DNA from: a virus
Length of the DNA: 64,000 nt
Virus record (IMG/VR): IMGVR_UViG_3300009320_000004
Location: 58,782-122,781 of that record
Reading direction: 5' to 3' (one strand)
Positions 24,995-32,581 of this stretch are shown piece by piece (the stretch's first letter is position 1; each line of letters opens with the position of its first letter). The translations under genes were made by a program, and so were the position numbers. Below the pieces are notes generated by a model. That model made no database searches. It was not told the origin of the DNA and saw nothing but the letters and a program-made list of their open reading frames with translations.

Positions 24995-25221
24995 TGCCCA
25001 AGGACATCACCGACGACAACCTGCGAATCGACGGGGGCTTCCGACAGGAGCGTTTGGAGTCTCTCGCTGAGTGGCAGCGTGACGAAACTGCGGACACCAC
25101 CACGAAGGAGGCCCACAAGCTCCTGTCTGCCCGTCTCAAATCCTTCATGTCCGCCATCAAGGACATCGACATCGGCTACGGCGAGAAGGGCTGGTACGGG
25201 GTGTCCGTCTACCTCAAGTAG
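24994..25221 (+). CDS. Small hypothetical protein (75 aa)
   Basis: ATG 24994 overlaps the Dps-like stop (TGATG). The product is helical and acidic with a YGEKGWYGVSVYLK strand end. Unknown family; probably co-translated with the Dps-like gene. Confidence 0.5.
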   Translation: MPKDITDDNLRIDGGFRQERLESLAEWQRDETADTTTKEAHKLLSARLKSFMSAIKDIDIGYGEKGWYGVSVYLK

Positions 25222-25557
25222 CTACTCGATTTCGACCCGTGGCTCCGTCACCAGCGCCACTTCATCAGAATCCCAGTCGGAGCGACCGTCCCGGACCAAC
25301 TGCCGGAGCGTCCGGCGAGCCTGCCGCCAGTGAACGACCCGGATGCGGTCGTAGGCGTTGTTGCAGAGTCCCTTGCCGACCTTGGGATTCCCCCTCCGGC
25401 TCCGGCGGCAGTCGCAGTCCAGCGGCTTTGCCTTGGTGAAGTAGAAAGGTTCGAGAGTAGCCGGGCGGATGTGATTACCGCCCGTTGACCAGAGCCAGAG
25501 CTTACGACGACGGGCGCAGATACGCAGTGTGCGTGCGCGACGTTCTCCTCGGTCCAT
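25222..25557 (-). CDS. Small basic Cys-containing hypothetical protein
   Basis: Convergent with and adjacent to the previous gene. ATG 25557 has GGAGG six bases upstream, giving 111 residues. The central PFYFTKAKPLDCDCRRSR followed by GNPKVGKGLC makes a compact Cys-rich basic core, probably metal- or nucleic-acid-binding. No family name. Confidence 0.5.
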   Translation of the reverse strand: MDRGERRARTLRICARRRKLWLWSTGGNHIRPATLEPFYFTKAKPLDCDCRRSRRGNPKVGKGLCNNAYDRIRVVHWRQARRTLRQLVRDGRSDWDSDEVALVTEPRVEIE

Positions 25558-25675
25558 GCCGACCTCCAAGCTGACGAGATGCGGGCGTCACCCGCACGAT
25601 TGGCTTGAAGGCTCGAAGTATGTCCAAGGAGTAATTCACGCGGACAATGGTAGCAGACCAAATCCACTAGGTCGA

Positions 25676-25695
25676 TACCCGGTCGAGTTCGGGTA
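25676..25695 (+). promoter_or_regulatory. Stem-loop with GGGTAGTAGA box upstream of 25725 gene
   Basis: TACCCG (25676-25681) and CGGGTA (25690-25695) can pair around an eight-base loop; the right arm runs into GGGTAGTAGA (25691-25700), a member of the short recurrent box class. It could be an operator over the promoter of the gene at 25725. The remainder of the 167-base gap 25558-25724 holds nothing else that I recognise. Confidence 0.4.
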
Positions 25696-25724
25696 GTAGA
25701 AATAGAGATTGAAAGGAGAAGCCC

Positions 25725-26540
25725 ATGGGAGCCTCAGCACCGACTGTAAACGCAACCGACAAGCACCTCGCAGCCGCCATCATGGACGGCATGGGGGATG
25801 ACATCGGTGAAGGAACCGTCGCCTCCATCGTCGTCCGCAAGAAGGGGGTCGCCCGTGGCCCGGCGGACAACAAGACCATCTACGGTGACGACTTCGTTCA
25901 CGTCCTCCTCTGGACGGGGTTCTACTATCAGGCACTCGTCGAGCGGAGCTTCAAGAAGCTCCACCAGATGTGGGGCAAGGGCGACCTGTTCAAGAGGCTC
26001 CACGACGCCTGTGTGGCTGCCGGTCATACCGGGGTCAGCATGACGGACATCGCCGTGGCCGTGCAGGAACTCGACGACAACTTCATGAAGGTCATCCGGG
26101 CCGACCAGCTCGTCGATGACGGCGACCCCTCTGCCGACCGGGACCAGACCGAGGCGGACCGGGAGAAGGCCCCCGTATGGGAGCCTCTCGTGGTGGACGG
26201 GACCACGGTCAACGGGGCCAAGGTCTACGTGGGCGCAGGGAACCTGATGGACCCCCGCGCACCTCTCACCGGGACCATCTACATCGACGGCGTGAAGCTG
26301 GGCGAGAAGGTTCTGCAACCCGCGCCGAACGGTGACTGGAAGGCCAAGCACAAGCCCAAGACGGTCGTCAAGAACATCCTGCGGTCGTGGCTGCCTGTCG
26401 GCCTCTACGCCCGGTACTCGTTGGAGAAGGAGGGACTCCTGTCCATCAAGGTCGGGTCCGACGCCAGCGACCATGCCAAGGCAGAGGGTGTCCCCGTGGA
26501 CCCCGAGGCCATCCGGTCCCTGTTCAAGATTGCGCCGTGA
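25725..26540 (+). CDS. Unknown phage protein, paralogue of the 29312 gene
   Basis: A 271-residue protein sharing a full-length pattern with the product at 29312-30070: KGVARGPADNKTIYG near residue 40, a TGFYYQALVERSF helix, EPLVVDGTTVNGAKVY in the middle, and TGTIYIDGVKL plus LQPAPNG and a KPKT helix near the end. The fold is unknown; the two strand-rich segments flank a helical region. Abundant SD (AAAGGAG) and its own stem-loop promoter suggest strong expression. Confidence 0.65.
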   Translation: MGASAPTVNATDKHLAAAIMDGMGDDIGEGTVASIVVRKKGVARGPADNKTIYGDDFVHVLLWTGFYYQALVERSFKKLHQMWGKGDLFKRLHDACVAAGHTGVSMTDIAVAVQELDDNFMKVIRADQLVDDGDPSADRDQTEADREKAPVWEPLVVDGTTVNGAKVYVGAGNLMDPRAPLTGTIYIDGVKLGEKVLQPAPNGDWKAKHKPKTVVKNILRSWLPVGLYARYSLEKEGLLSIKVGSDASDHAKAEGVPVDPEAIRSLFKIAP

Positions 26541-26725
26541 GCGGCCATCCCCAAGACGTTCTGGACCTCATGGAGTCCCACGGCGTCCTGAAACGGGTGT
26601 ACCCCGGTCGCCACACCTGCACCGCTGACGACCCTTGGACCCCGAGAAGGGTGGGCGGGCTTGCCACCCGGATGCAAAGGAAGTCGGGGAGCAGGAACCC
26701 GGCTATCCCGGCGGTGACATCGTGA
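26537..26725 (+). CDS. Small hypothetical protein, possibly frame-disrupted with the next
   Basis: GTG 26537 overlaps the upstream stop (GTGA). The 62-residue reading begins SGHPQDVLDLMESHGVLKRV and has coding-type third positions for about 35 codons; the later part looks less like protein than the +1 frame does. It may be one zinc-ribbon gene with a frameshift near 26637, joined to the next entry. Confidence 0.4.
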   Translation: MSGHPQDVLDLMESHGVLKRVYPGRHTCTADDPWTPRRVGGLATRMQRKSGSRNPAIPAVTS

Positions 26726-26777
26726 CCTACGAATGCCCTCACTGTGGGCATCGCTGGAAAGAGGAGCTGCCCCAATG
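26637..26777 (+). CDS. Tiny zinc-ribbon protein or frameshifted tail
   Basis: From TTG 26637 this frame encodes about 46 residues ending TYECPHCGHRWKEELPQ, with RACHPDAKE earlier. The C-x2-C ribbon half and the tail are convincing protein sequence, yet there is no ribosome-binding site at 26637 and GTG 26721 would give only 18 residues. It is either a separate tiny gene or the tail of the 26537 gene after a +1 shift. Confidence 0.4.
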
Positions 26778-26797
26778 ACAGGTGGGCAGCCCGGAGG

Positions 26798-27037
26798 ATG
26801 ATGGAAGTCACTGACCCCAAGATTCGCAAGAAGGTACTCGCCGCCCTGAAGAGGCGGGACCGCAGTTACGAAGACCGGCGCAAGAAGGGGCTGCCCTGTT
26901 TGGTAGACTTCCCCATGTATAACAACAAGACCGGGAAGATGGTTTCATTGACCAAGATTGTCCACGTCGGGGCTACAGAATACCATGTCGAGGTTTTTGT
27001 AGATGACCGACCACCCTACATTCGCATAGGGGATTGA
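26798..27037 (+). CDS. Small basic hypothetical protein (79 aa)
   Basis: ATGATG at 26798 follows GGAGG directly; the second ATG (26801) has the better spacing. The product has a basic helical start (RKKVLAALKRRDRSYEDRRKK) and a strand-rich end (TKIVHVGATEYHVEVFVDD). Unknown family; possibly nucleic-acid-binding. Confidence 0.5.
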   Translation: MMEVTDPKIRKKVLAALKRRDRSYEDRRKKGLPCLVDFPMYNNKTGKMVSLTKIVHVGATEYHVEVFVDDRPPYIRIGD

Positions 27038-27040
27038 AAG

Positions 27041-27382
27041 ATGGGAACAGAATCCGAGATGGACACCCTCCGGCGTGAACTCAAGGAGGCCCGCGAGGAC
27101 GCCATCAAGGCATCCCGAGAAGCCCGTCAGTTGAAGAAAGACCTGCACGGCCTCACGAAGAACGTGCTGGGATTCCTGAACACCTTGGACATGCTGATGA
27201 AGGAGCCGGAAGGCGAACAGCGCGGTCGCAGGATAGCATTGATTTCCAACGCCCTCGACTTTCGGAACGACAGCGTTCGGCACTTCACCCTCGGCCTGCG
27301 CCTGAAGCCCAAGCCTACCGGCGTGTGGGACTTGGAGCGGGTAAAGCGGGAGAGGGATGCCATGATGTCGGAGATACGTTGA
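27041..27382 (+). CDS. Coiled-coil hypothetical protein
   Basis: A 113-residue protein whose first ~50 residues are a charged helix (MDTLRRELKEAREDAIKASR) typical of a coiled coil; the second half is helical with basic patches. No family. The stop overlaps the TTG start of the next gene. Confidence 0.5.
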   Translation: MGTESEMDTLRRELKEAREDAIKASREARQLKKDLHGLTKNVLGFLNTLDMLMKEPEGEQRGRRIALISNALDFRNDSVRHFTLGLRLKPKPTGVWDLERVKRERDAMMSEIR

Positions 27383-27690
27383 ATATCACAGCCTGCATCT
27401 TCGCCGCCAACTGGTGGATGGACCGGCTGCCGGAGGACACCCCGCTCTCCGCCGCCATCAAGTTCAGGAACGCCGTCTACGCCCGGATGCTGGACTGGAC
27501 GAAACCCGAGGTCATCATCCAGATGGACTACGACCCCGGCCCTCCCCTCGACACGGCTTTGATGATTGCCCAGCTCCCCCCGGATTCCTTGCCGAGGAAG
27601 TCCGTCATGCGGGTCACAGAATCTCTGGTCGAGGCGGCGTGCGGGTACGGCGCTCCGTTCGAGTGCGTCTGGCGACGCGACGAAGTTTAG
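27379..27690 (+). CDS. Hypothetical protein with TTG start (103 aa)
   Basis: The TTG at 27379 overlaps the upstream TGA; upstream in-frame codons shadow the previous gene. The product begins LNITACIFAANWWMDRL and has an alpha/beta look with a VIIQMDYDPGPP strand/loop. Unknown. It converges with the membrane protein gene, overlapping by four bases. Confidence 0.45.
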   Translation: MNITACIFAANWWMDRLPEDTPLSAAIKFRNAVYARMLDWTKPEVIIQMDYDPGPPLDTALMIAQLPPDSLPRKSVMRVTESLVEAACGYGAPFECVWRRDEV

Positions 27691-28328
27691 TCACCCTCGT
27701 CGAGCTTGGCCTGTTGGGCCTTGAAGAAGGCGTCCTGCTGACCCTCACGTCCGGGGTCACATAGTGGGAGCCACTGCTCGTCCCCTTCACATGCCGTCTT
27801 CGCGTCTCCAAGGGAATCCACCGCCGACAGCGGGATGGACCTCTCGTCGGACCCGATATAGCGCCAGCACATGAACATCCCGCCCGGAGGCCGGGTGATG
27901 GTGTGGGTCACACGAATCGGGTCCTCTCCGTTGCGGTAATAGGCCACGTACAGGTAAATCTGACCGTCCTCCGAGGGGATGTCCCGCCACTCTCGTTTGT
28001 ACGGGAGCCTCCCTTGAGCGATGTCCCCGAGACGCCGGAGGCCGTCCTGCCGCGCCGGGTCTTTGTGTGCCATCCTCTCGAATAGGGTCTGCCTGTGAAA
28101 GGCTGCGAAGACGGCCATGCCGAGGAACAGAGGCCAGAAGGCTGCGACAGCGAGGTAGTCCTTGACGGTGGCGAACTGGCCGTCCACCGCGTCCTCATGC
28201 AGCCACGTCACCCACTCCGGGCCGCGAATCCGGGCCACGACCTGTTCGATGATGGTGAGCGAGAGGCCCACCCCGCAACCGATGGTCATCCAGAGAGCGC
28301 CGCTTGCGATGGTCGAGTTGCCCACCAC
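27687..28328 (-). CDS. Two-pass membrane protein with soluble C-terminal domain
   Basis: The start is placed at GTG 28328, which overlaps the upstream stop (TAGTG); it could be the next GTG. Two hydrophobic segments (about residues 10-30 and 60-80, the latter YLAVAAFWPLFLGMAVFAAF) flank an acidic loop. The C-terminal ~120 residues are soluble with strands (QIYLYVAYYRNGEDP, MFMCWRYIGSDE). Function unknown. It is the second gene of the minus-strand operon starting at 29122. Confidence 0.55.
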   Translation of the reverse strand: MVGNSTIASGALWMTIGCGVGLSLTIIEQVVARIRGPEWVTWLHEDAVDGQFATVKDYLAVAAFWPLFLGMAVFAAFHRQTLFERMAHKDPARQDGLRRLGDIAQGRLPYKREWRDIPSEDGQIYLYVAYYRNGEDPIRVTHTITRPPGGMFMCWRYIGSDERSIPLSAVDSLGDAKTACEGDEQWLPLCDPGREGQQDAFFKAQQAKLDEGD

Positions 28329-29122
28329 TAGCTGGCCTTGGCCTTGCGCTGCTTGTCCCACCAGTCGAAGGACTCTTCCTCGCTCACGGAGCGGCCCAAC
28401 TCCCTTTGCAGTTCGTTGAGCCAGCGGTTCAGGCGGCTGGCCTTGGCGCGGACCCGCGACCGGGGCAGTTCGCCATCGCAGGTGAGGTTCTCGGGGGACA
28501 GGCCGCCGTAGGCGCAGCAGATGTCCGCCATGATGTCGTCTTCGGTCCTCTTACCCTTGAAGAGGGTCAGCTCGTCCTGCTTGAGGGTCAGGACTTGGCC
28601 CCCGGTGAAGACCTCCACGCGCTGGTCCGTTCCGACCGGCAGTGCATTCTCGATGGTCCCGTGGGACTTCGCGCCGGTCTTGCCAGCGAACAAGTCCTTG
28701 AAGGTCACGCGGTCGCCCTTGGAGAACTTGGCCTTGCTGGTCTTGCCGAGGCCGGTCACGACCTGCTGTGCCGTGAACTTGTAGCTCTTGCCGTCCGGCA
28801 CCCTCTCCCCGCTGATGGGGTACTGCCGCCTCGTGGGCTTGATGCCCGTGATGCGGAACTGGCGACCGAGGCTGGTGAAGGTCTTGCCGAAGTCGCTCGG
28901 TTCCAGCCCGTACTTGGGGGCCAGCCTCTCGAAGTCCGCCGGGACGCCGGAGTCGGTCACGACCGCGAACTTCGGCTTGAAAGTGATGTCCGTGTCATAG
29001 TAGCTCCACCCGCCTTCCGACAAGGACATGCCGTACTTCTCGGCCACGGGCTTGAGGGCTGCCGCCACGTCCGCCGCGATGCGTTTGGCCACCGGGCGCG
29101 TCATCTTCGTTACCTTGGCCAT
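28328..29122 (-). CDS. Hypothetical phage protein (264 aa)
   Basis: AGGAGG lies upstream of ATG 29122, itself downstream of bipartite element 9. Residues 1-90 form a domain with GWSYYDTDITFKPKFAV and FERLAPKYGLEPSDFG; the middle (YKFTAQQVVTGLG, FSKGDRVTFKDL) resembles an SH3-like barrel; the C terminus is a charged helix. I associate this layout with conserved phage proteins of unknown function and can assign no activity. Confidence 0.55.
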   Translation of the reverse strand: MAKVTKMTRPVAKRIAADVAAALKPVAEKYGMSLSEGGWSYYDTDITFKPKFAVVTDSGVPADFERLAPKYGLEPSDFGKTFTSLGRQFRITGIKPTRRQYPISGERVPDGKSYKFTAQQVVTGLGKTSKAKFSKGDRVTFKDLFAGKTGAKSHGTIENALPVGTDQRVEVFTGGQVLTLKQDELTLFKGKRTEDDIMADICCAYGGLSPENLTCDGELPRSRVRAKASRLNRWLNELQRELGRSVSEEESFDWWDKQRKAKAS

Positions 29123-29170
29123 CGTCTCATCCTCCTGTCAATGGGGCCGTCTGCCCCGTCCACACATTGA

Positions 29171-29199
29171 CTACTCGCTCGTCGCGGTCCTAAGCCCCC
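29171..29199 (-). promoter_or_regulatory. Bipartite promoter-like element 9 (minus)
   Basis: Reading leftward: GGGGGCTTAG, 13 bases, GAGTAG; 48 bases upstream of ATG 29122. With element 4 it forms a divergent pair; an AT-rich 39-base stretch separates the two GGGGGCTTAG blocks. Confidence 0.75.
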
Positions 29200-29238
29200 T
29201 TTACCTTAATAAAAGGGCGGAAAATATTTTCGCACGGA

Positions 29239-29267
29239 GGGGGCTTAGAACCGAAAGATGCGAGTTG
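29239..29267 (+). promoter_or_regulatory. Bipartite promoter-like element 4
   Basis: GGGGGCTTAG, 13 bases, GAGTTG followed by GGTACA. Drives the gene at 29312; the other half of the divergent pair with element 9. Confidence 0.75.
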
Positions 29268-29276
29268 GGTACATGA

Positions 29277-29291
29277 GCGGGACAGACCCGC
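29277..29291 (+). promoter_or_regulatory. Leader stem-loop
   Basis: GCGGG and CCCGC pair around ACAGA just downstream of element 4, within the leader of the 29312 gene; may stabilise the message or tune translation. Confidence 0.3.
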
Positions 29292-29311
29292 ATTTGAAAA
29301 GGAGAACGAAG

Positions 29312-30070
29312 ATGGGAAACGTCAAGACCAATGCCAGCTCGGACATGCTGGCCATGCTCCTGAAGGATGCCCGCGTGGGAACCTTCACCGGACTCATCAC
29401 CACGAAGCGCGGTGTGGAGCGCGGCCCCAAGGGCAACAAGGTCGTTTACGGCAACGACCGGATTCACACCGTCATCTTCACCGGCTTCCGCTACGAGAAG
29501 CTGGTCGAGCGTTCGCTGGCAGCCCTCAAGGCGCTGACGGATGCGGACGTGGCGAAGCTGGTCGCGGACGGCAACGGCGAGTTCACCGAAGCGGACGTGC
29601 GGACCGCACTGGCCGAGCAGGTCGCCAGCTTCGAGGACACCTTGAACCCGGACACCGAGTCCAAGTCCACCACGGCGGGTGTGTTCGAGCCGCTGGTCGT
29701 GAACGGTGAGACGGTCCGAGGCGGTCGCGTGTACCGCTGCTCCGGCAAGGCCAACTGCCGCTGCCGGGATTGCAGCGACGAAGCCCGCGCCCCCAAGCCC
29801 GGCACCATCTACGTGCAGGGACTCCGCATCTTCTCGAAGGTGCTGGAACCCGCGCCGAACGGCCCGGCTCCCAAGGCCAACAGCAAGCCCAAGACGCTGG
29901 CCAAGAAGGCGCTGACCCGCAACCTGCCCACGAGCCGCTACGTCAGCTACCGGCTGGAACCCGGCACCGACTTCATCCTCCGTGCCGGTGGAACCGCCGC
30001 CGTCGAAGCCTGCCAGCAGGGCTTCATCGTGAACGACAGCATCATCGGCGTACTGGACGCCGCCTCGTAG
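29312..30070 (+). CDS. Unknown phage protein, paralogue of the 25725 gene
   Basis: ATG 29312 with AAGGAG upstream gives 252 residues. It matches the 25725 product along its length: RGVERGPKGNKVVYG, TGFRYEKLVERSL, EPLVVNGETVRGGRVY, PGTIYVQGLRIFSKVLEP and a KPKT helix. It differs by a Cys insertion in the middle (CSGKANCRCRDC) that could bind metal. Gene duplication inside the genome is the simplest explanation; each copy has its own promoter type. Confidence 0.65.
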   Translation: MGNVKTNASSDMLAMLLKDARVGTFTGLITTKRGVERGPKGNKVVYGNDRIHTVIFTGFRYEKLVERSLAALKALTDADVAKLVADGNGEFTEADVRTALAEQVASFEDTLNPDTESKSTTAGVFEPLVVNGETVRGGRVYRCSGKANCRCRDCSDEARAPKPGTIYVQGLRIFSKVLEPAPNGPAPKANSKPKTLAKKALTRNLPTSRYVSYRLEPGTDFILRAGGTAAVEACQQGFIVNDSIIGVLDAAS

Positions 30071-30109
30071 CCCCCGCCCCACCTTCGCCCGAAATAGAGT
30101 AGTAGGAGC

Positions 30110-30664
30110 GTGGACACCCCGACACCAGCAGAGTTTGATGCCCTCCTCACCGAGATTCTGCCGGGGACAACCTCCCACCGGAAGCATTGGGACACGGGCT
30201 ACGTGGACCACATCGACATCGGACTCATCCAGTTGGAAATCGAGGTCTACACGAAGCTGCATCGCAGGAAAGCCGGGATTGGCTCCCAACGCAAGAACGC
30301 CGGGGACATCAACGTGGAGATTCGCGGGGTACGGGAGGTCGTCGATGGCTCTACAACGGTTCTGTGGCAGCACAAGGGGAAGGGCCTCGATGGCCTGAGA
30401 GAAGCCCTCGTCGAGGCCAAGGCACAGCTCCTCGGACTGGCAGCCGGGTTCCTCCAAGTCTGCGGCGAACCCGAGCTTCCGGGCGTTACCCCCACGCTTG
30501 GGGCACCCCCCGCGAAGGACAAGACGGGTGCCGACGACGACCTCGACGACCTCACCGACATGACCCCTGCCGAAATGACCACTGCGGACAACCCCGAAGC
30601 CCCCGACGCCATCGACGACCTTCTCGATGGGTTGCTCTCCGACGAGGAGTTTCTCGGTAGCTAG
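30110..30664 (+). CDS. Hypothetical protein with acidic tail (184 aa)
   Basis: GTG 30110 has AGGAG upstream. The first ~125 residues look like an alpha/beta domain (IDIGLIQLEIEVYTKL, GDINVEIRGVREVVDG); the last ~50 are Asp/Glu-rich and disordered-looking. Unknown. Confidence 0.5.
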   Translation: MDTPTPAEFDALLTEILPGTTSHRKHWDTGYVDHIDIGLIQLEIEVYTKLHRRKAGIGSQRKNAGDINVEIRGVREVVDGSTTVLWQHKGKGLDGLREALVEAKAQLLGLAAGFLQVCGEPELPGVTPTLGAPPAKDKTGADDDLDDLTDMTPAEMTTADNPEAPDAIDDLLDGLLSDEEFLGS

Positions 30665-30727
30665 TAAATACTCCCTATAGATGAGAGCGTGGCTTCATGC
30701 CTTTTGGCCTTGCAGGGAGTAGACATC

Positions 30728-31774
30728 ATGGACCCGACGTGCGACCTCGGAGAACGCAAGCCCCCGGAAGTTCTCTTGGAAACAGACGAACTCGGAGAAC
30801 ACTTCGACCAACGGCAGTTCGACGAGATGTCGGACATGCGCGACGAGGGGCTTCTCGCGGAGATGGAGAAGTGCGCGGCCCAGCATCCTGAGACGCGGAA
30901 GCACCTCGTCCCCCTCATGCGGCAGGCTGCCGAGATGAGGCGGGAAGCCGCCGAGGCGGTCCGTGTCGCGTGCCACTTCTACGGGGACAAGATGTCGAGG
31001 CATCGGTGGGCTTCCCTCACCTGCTTCGAGAAGCAGGCCCTCCTTCAGAAGATGGCCCACAAGCCCATCATGGAGAAGGACGGCCTGAACAAGAGCCGTG
31101 TCCGGGCGGGCGAAGGCTTCATGGTCTACAACGTGGACCCGGACGCCAAGCACTCCAAGTTCTACGAAGGCGTCATCAAGGACGACGATGGCGGCCACCG
31201 GGTCGTCCGGCGCTGGGGCGCTCTGACCGATTCGGGCAAGACCGGGCGCATCGACGGGGCCAAGTTCGACTCGGACCCGAGGTTCTGGTTCCCGACCCTG
31301 AACGGGGCCAAGAGGGAGCTGGCCCAGCACTACGCCAAGCGCATCTCCCGTGGCTACGTGGACGCCTTCGGGCCGAACCACAAGACTCCCGACGGCAAGA
31401 AGCTCAAGATGGGCGAGTACCCGGTGGGCCTCGCCCGGCAGGTGGGCTTCGGCTGGGGAAGTCAGTCCACGGCCTACTGCTCCCCGAGCCTGCGCCAACT
31501 CCAAGAAGAAGTCGCCAAGGCCCGCATGGAAATCACCCGTGAGGGCAAGTCCGATACCATCGAGGCCGCCCTCGACCGTGGCGTCCGGCTCATCCGCGCC
31601 TTGACCAGCGAGGACAGCACCATGGGTCAGAAGCTCATGAAGCTCATGAGCAGGCCGCTCCGCCGGGTGCAGGGGAAGCCCCGCTTCCTGCCGGACCCCG
31701 AGGGCAAGGCGCTCCTGAAGGAACTCAACACCCTGTTCACGTACATCGAGAAGCAGCTCTCGCTCTGCCACTAA
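30728..31774 (+). CDS. WGR-domain protein without catalytic PARP domain
   Basis: The start is ATG 30728 (AGGGAG upstream); 348 residues. Residues ~131-215 fit a WGR domain: KFYEGVIKDDDGGH, then VVRRWGALTDSGKTGRI, and a helix pair (GAKRELAQHYAKRISRGYVD). The signature reads WGA rather than WGR. In PARP1-3 the WGR domain binds the 5'-phosphate of broken DNA; bacterial stand-alone WGR proteins also occur. The N-terminal ~125 residues are helical and acidic; the last ~120 are helical. No ART domain is present. It could be a DNA-end sensor partnering the WGR-PARP at 59-61 kb. Confidence 0.65.
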   Translation: MDPTCDLGERKPPEVLLETDELGEHFDQRQFDEMSDMRDEGLLAEMEKCAAQHPETRKHLVPLMRQAAEMRREAAEAVRVACHFYGDKMSRHRWASLTCFEKQALLQKMAHKPIMEKDGLNKSRVRAGEGFMVYNVDPDAKHSKFYEGVIKDDDGGHRVVRRWGALTDSGKTGRIDGAKFDSDPRFWFPTLNGAKRELAQHYAKRISRGYVDAFGPNHKTPDGKKLKMGEYPVGLARQVGFGWGSQSTAYCSPSLRQLQEEVAKARMEITREGKSDTIEAALDRGVRLIRALTSEDSTMGQKLMKLMSRPLRRVQGKPRFLPDPEGKALLKELNTLFTYIEKQLSLCH

Positions 31775-31783
31775 GGAGGTCCA

Positions 31784-32581
31784 ATGCCTCCTGCAACCAG
31801 CGTCCGTGTCCTCATCATCGACGATGACCGGGAGGATGCCAAGCTCGTCTCCGACCTGCTCGGGGAAGGCAAACGGGCGAAGTTCGCGGTCGAGAAGGCG
31901 GAGACAGCGGACGCCGGTCTGACGAAGCTGGAAGAGTCCAAGTTCGATGTAGTCCTGCTGGACTACAAGCTCCCTGACCTCGACGGCCTGTCCTTCCTGA
32001 AACGCATCTACGAGGAGCTGTATTTCAAGATTCCAGTGGTCATCATCACGAGCCACGGGGACCGTAGCCTGCAAGCCCGCGCCATCGAAGCTGGGGCTGC
32101 CGAGTACCTCGAAAAAGGCACCTTCAACACCGAGATTCTGGAACGCACCTGCATCTACGCCATCGGGCTGTACGAGAAGCAGACCCGTAACGGCAGCGGG
32201 CCGGGCGTCGGCGTGAACATCGAGACTCTGGTGAGCCTCACGAGAGAGTCGGTCATCGCCCAGACACACGCGACCGAGGAGCTGAAGGCATCGCGGGCGG
32301 CCAGCACCGAGCAGAGCGCGGCGATACGGGCAGACATCAGGTCGATGCGGGATGCCGTCCTCTCCGAAGTCCGTGACATTTCTCGATTCAGGTGGTTGCT
32401 CGACTGGATAAAATCGAATCCGATTGTGGCCATTGTCATCTTCCTCTGTCTGGTAACGATTGCGGTCCTTGCGGTCATCCTCATCAACTCCCTCGACCCG
32501 GCAACGGTTGAAGCCCTGAAGGCCACGACCCTGCTGAGGCTGGGGGGTGGGGGAATAGAACCGTCATGCTCCACAGGCTAG
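31784..32581 (+). CDS. Response-regulator receiver protein with C-terminal membrane anchor
   Basis: Residues 1-125 form a receiver domain: VLIIDDDRED (acidic pocket), VVLLDYKLPDLDG with phospho-acceptor Asp60, VVIITSHGD and YLEKGTF with the conserved Lys. There is no DNA-binding output. A helical linker, likely coiled coil (about 145-200), leads to one strongly hydrophobic segment (about residues 214-236), so the receiver is membrane-tethered. It overlaps the kinase gene by 16 bases. AAGGAGG precedes the start. Confidence 0.85.
   Translation: MPPATSVRVLIIDDDREDAKLVSDLLGEGKRAKFAVEKAETADAGLTKLEESKFDVVLLDYKLPDLDGLSFLKRIYEELYFKIPVVIITSHGDRSLQARAIEAGAAEYLEKGTFNTEILERTCIYAIGLYEKQTRNGSGPGVGVNIETLVSLTRESVIAQTHATEELKASRAASTEQSAAIRADIRSMRDAVLSEVRDISRFRWLLDWIKSNPIVAIVIFLCLVTIAVLAVILINSLDPATVEALKATTLLRLGGGGIEPSCSTG

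Noticed and set aside
25610-25700. tRNA-like stretch with GGTAGCAGACC and a TACCCG/CGGGTA arm
   Set aside because: The loop is eight bases without a TTCGANT pattern, and no seven-base acceptor stem or anticodon arm can be drawn; more likely an operator stem-loop.
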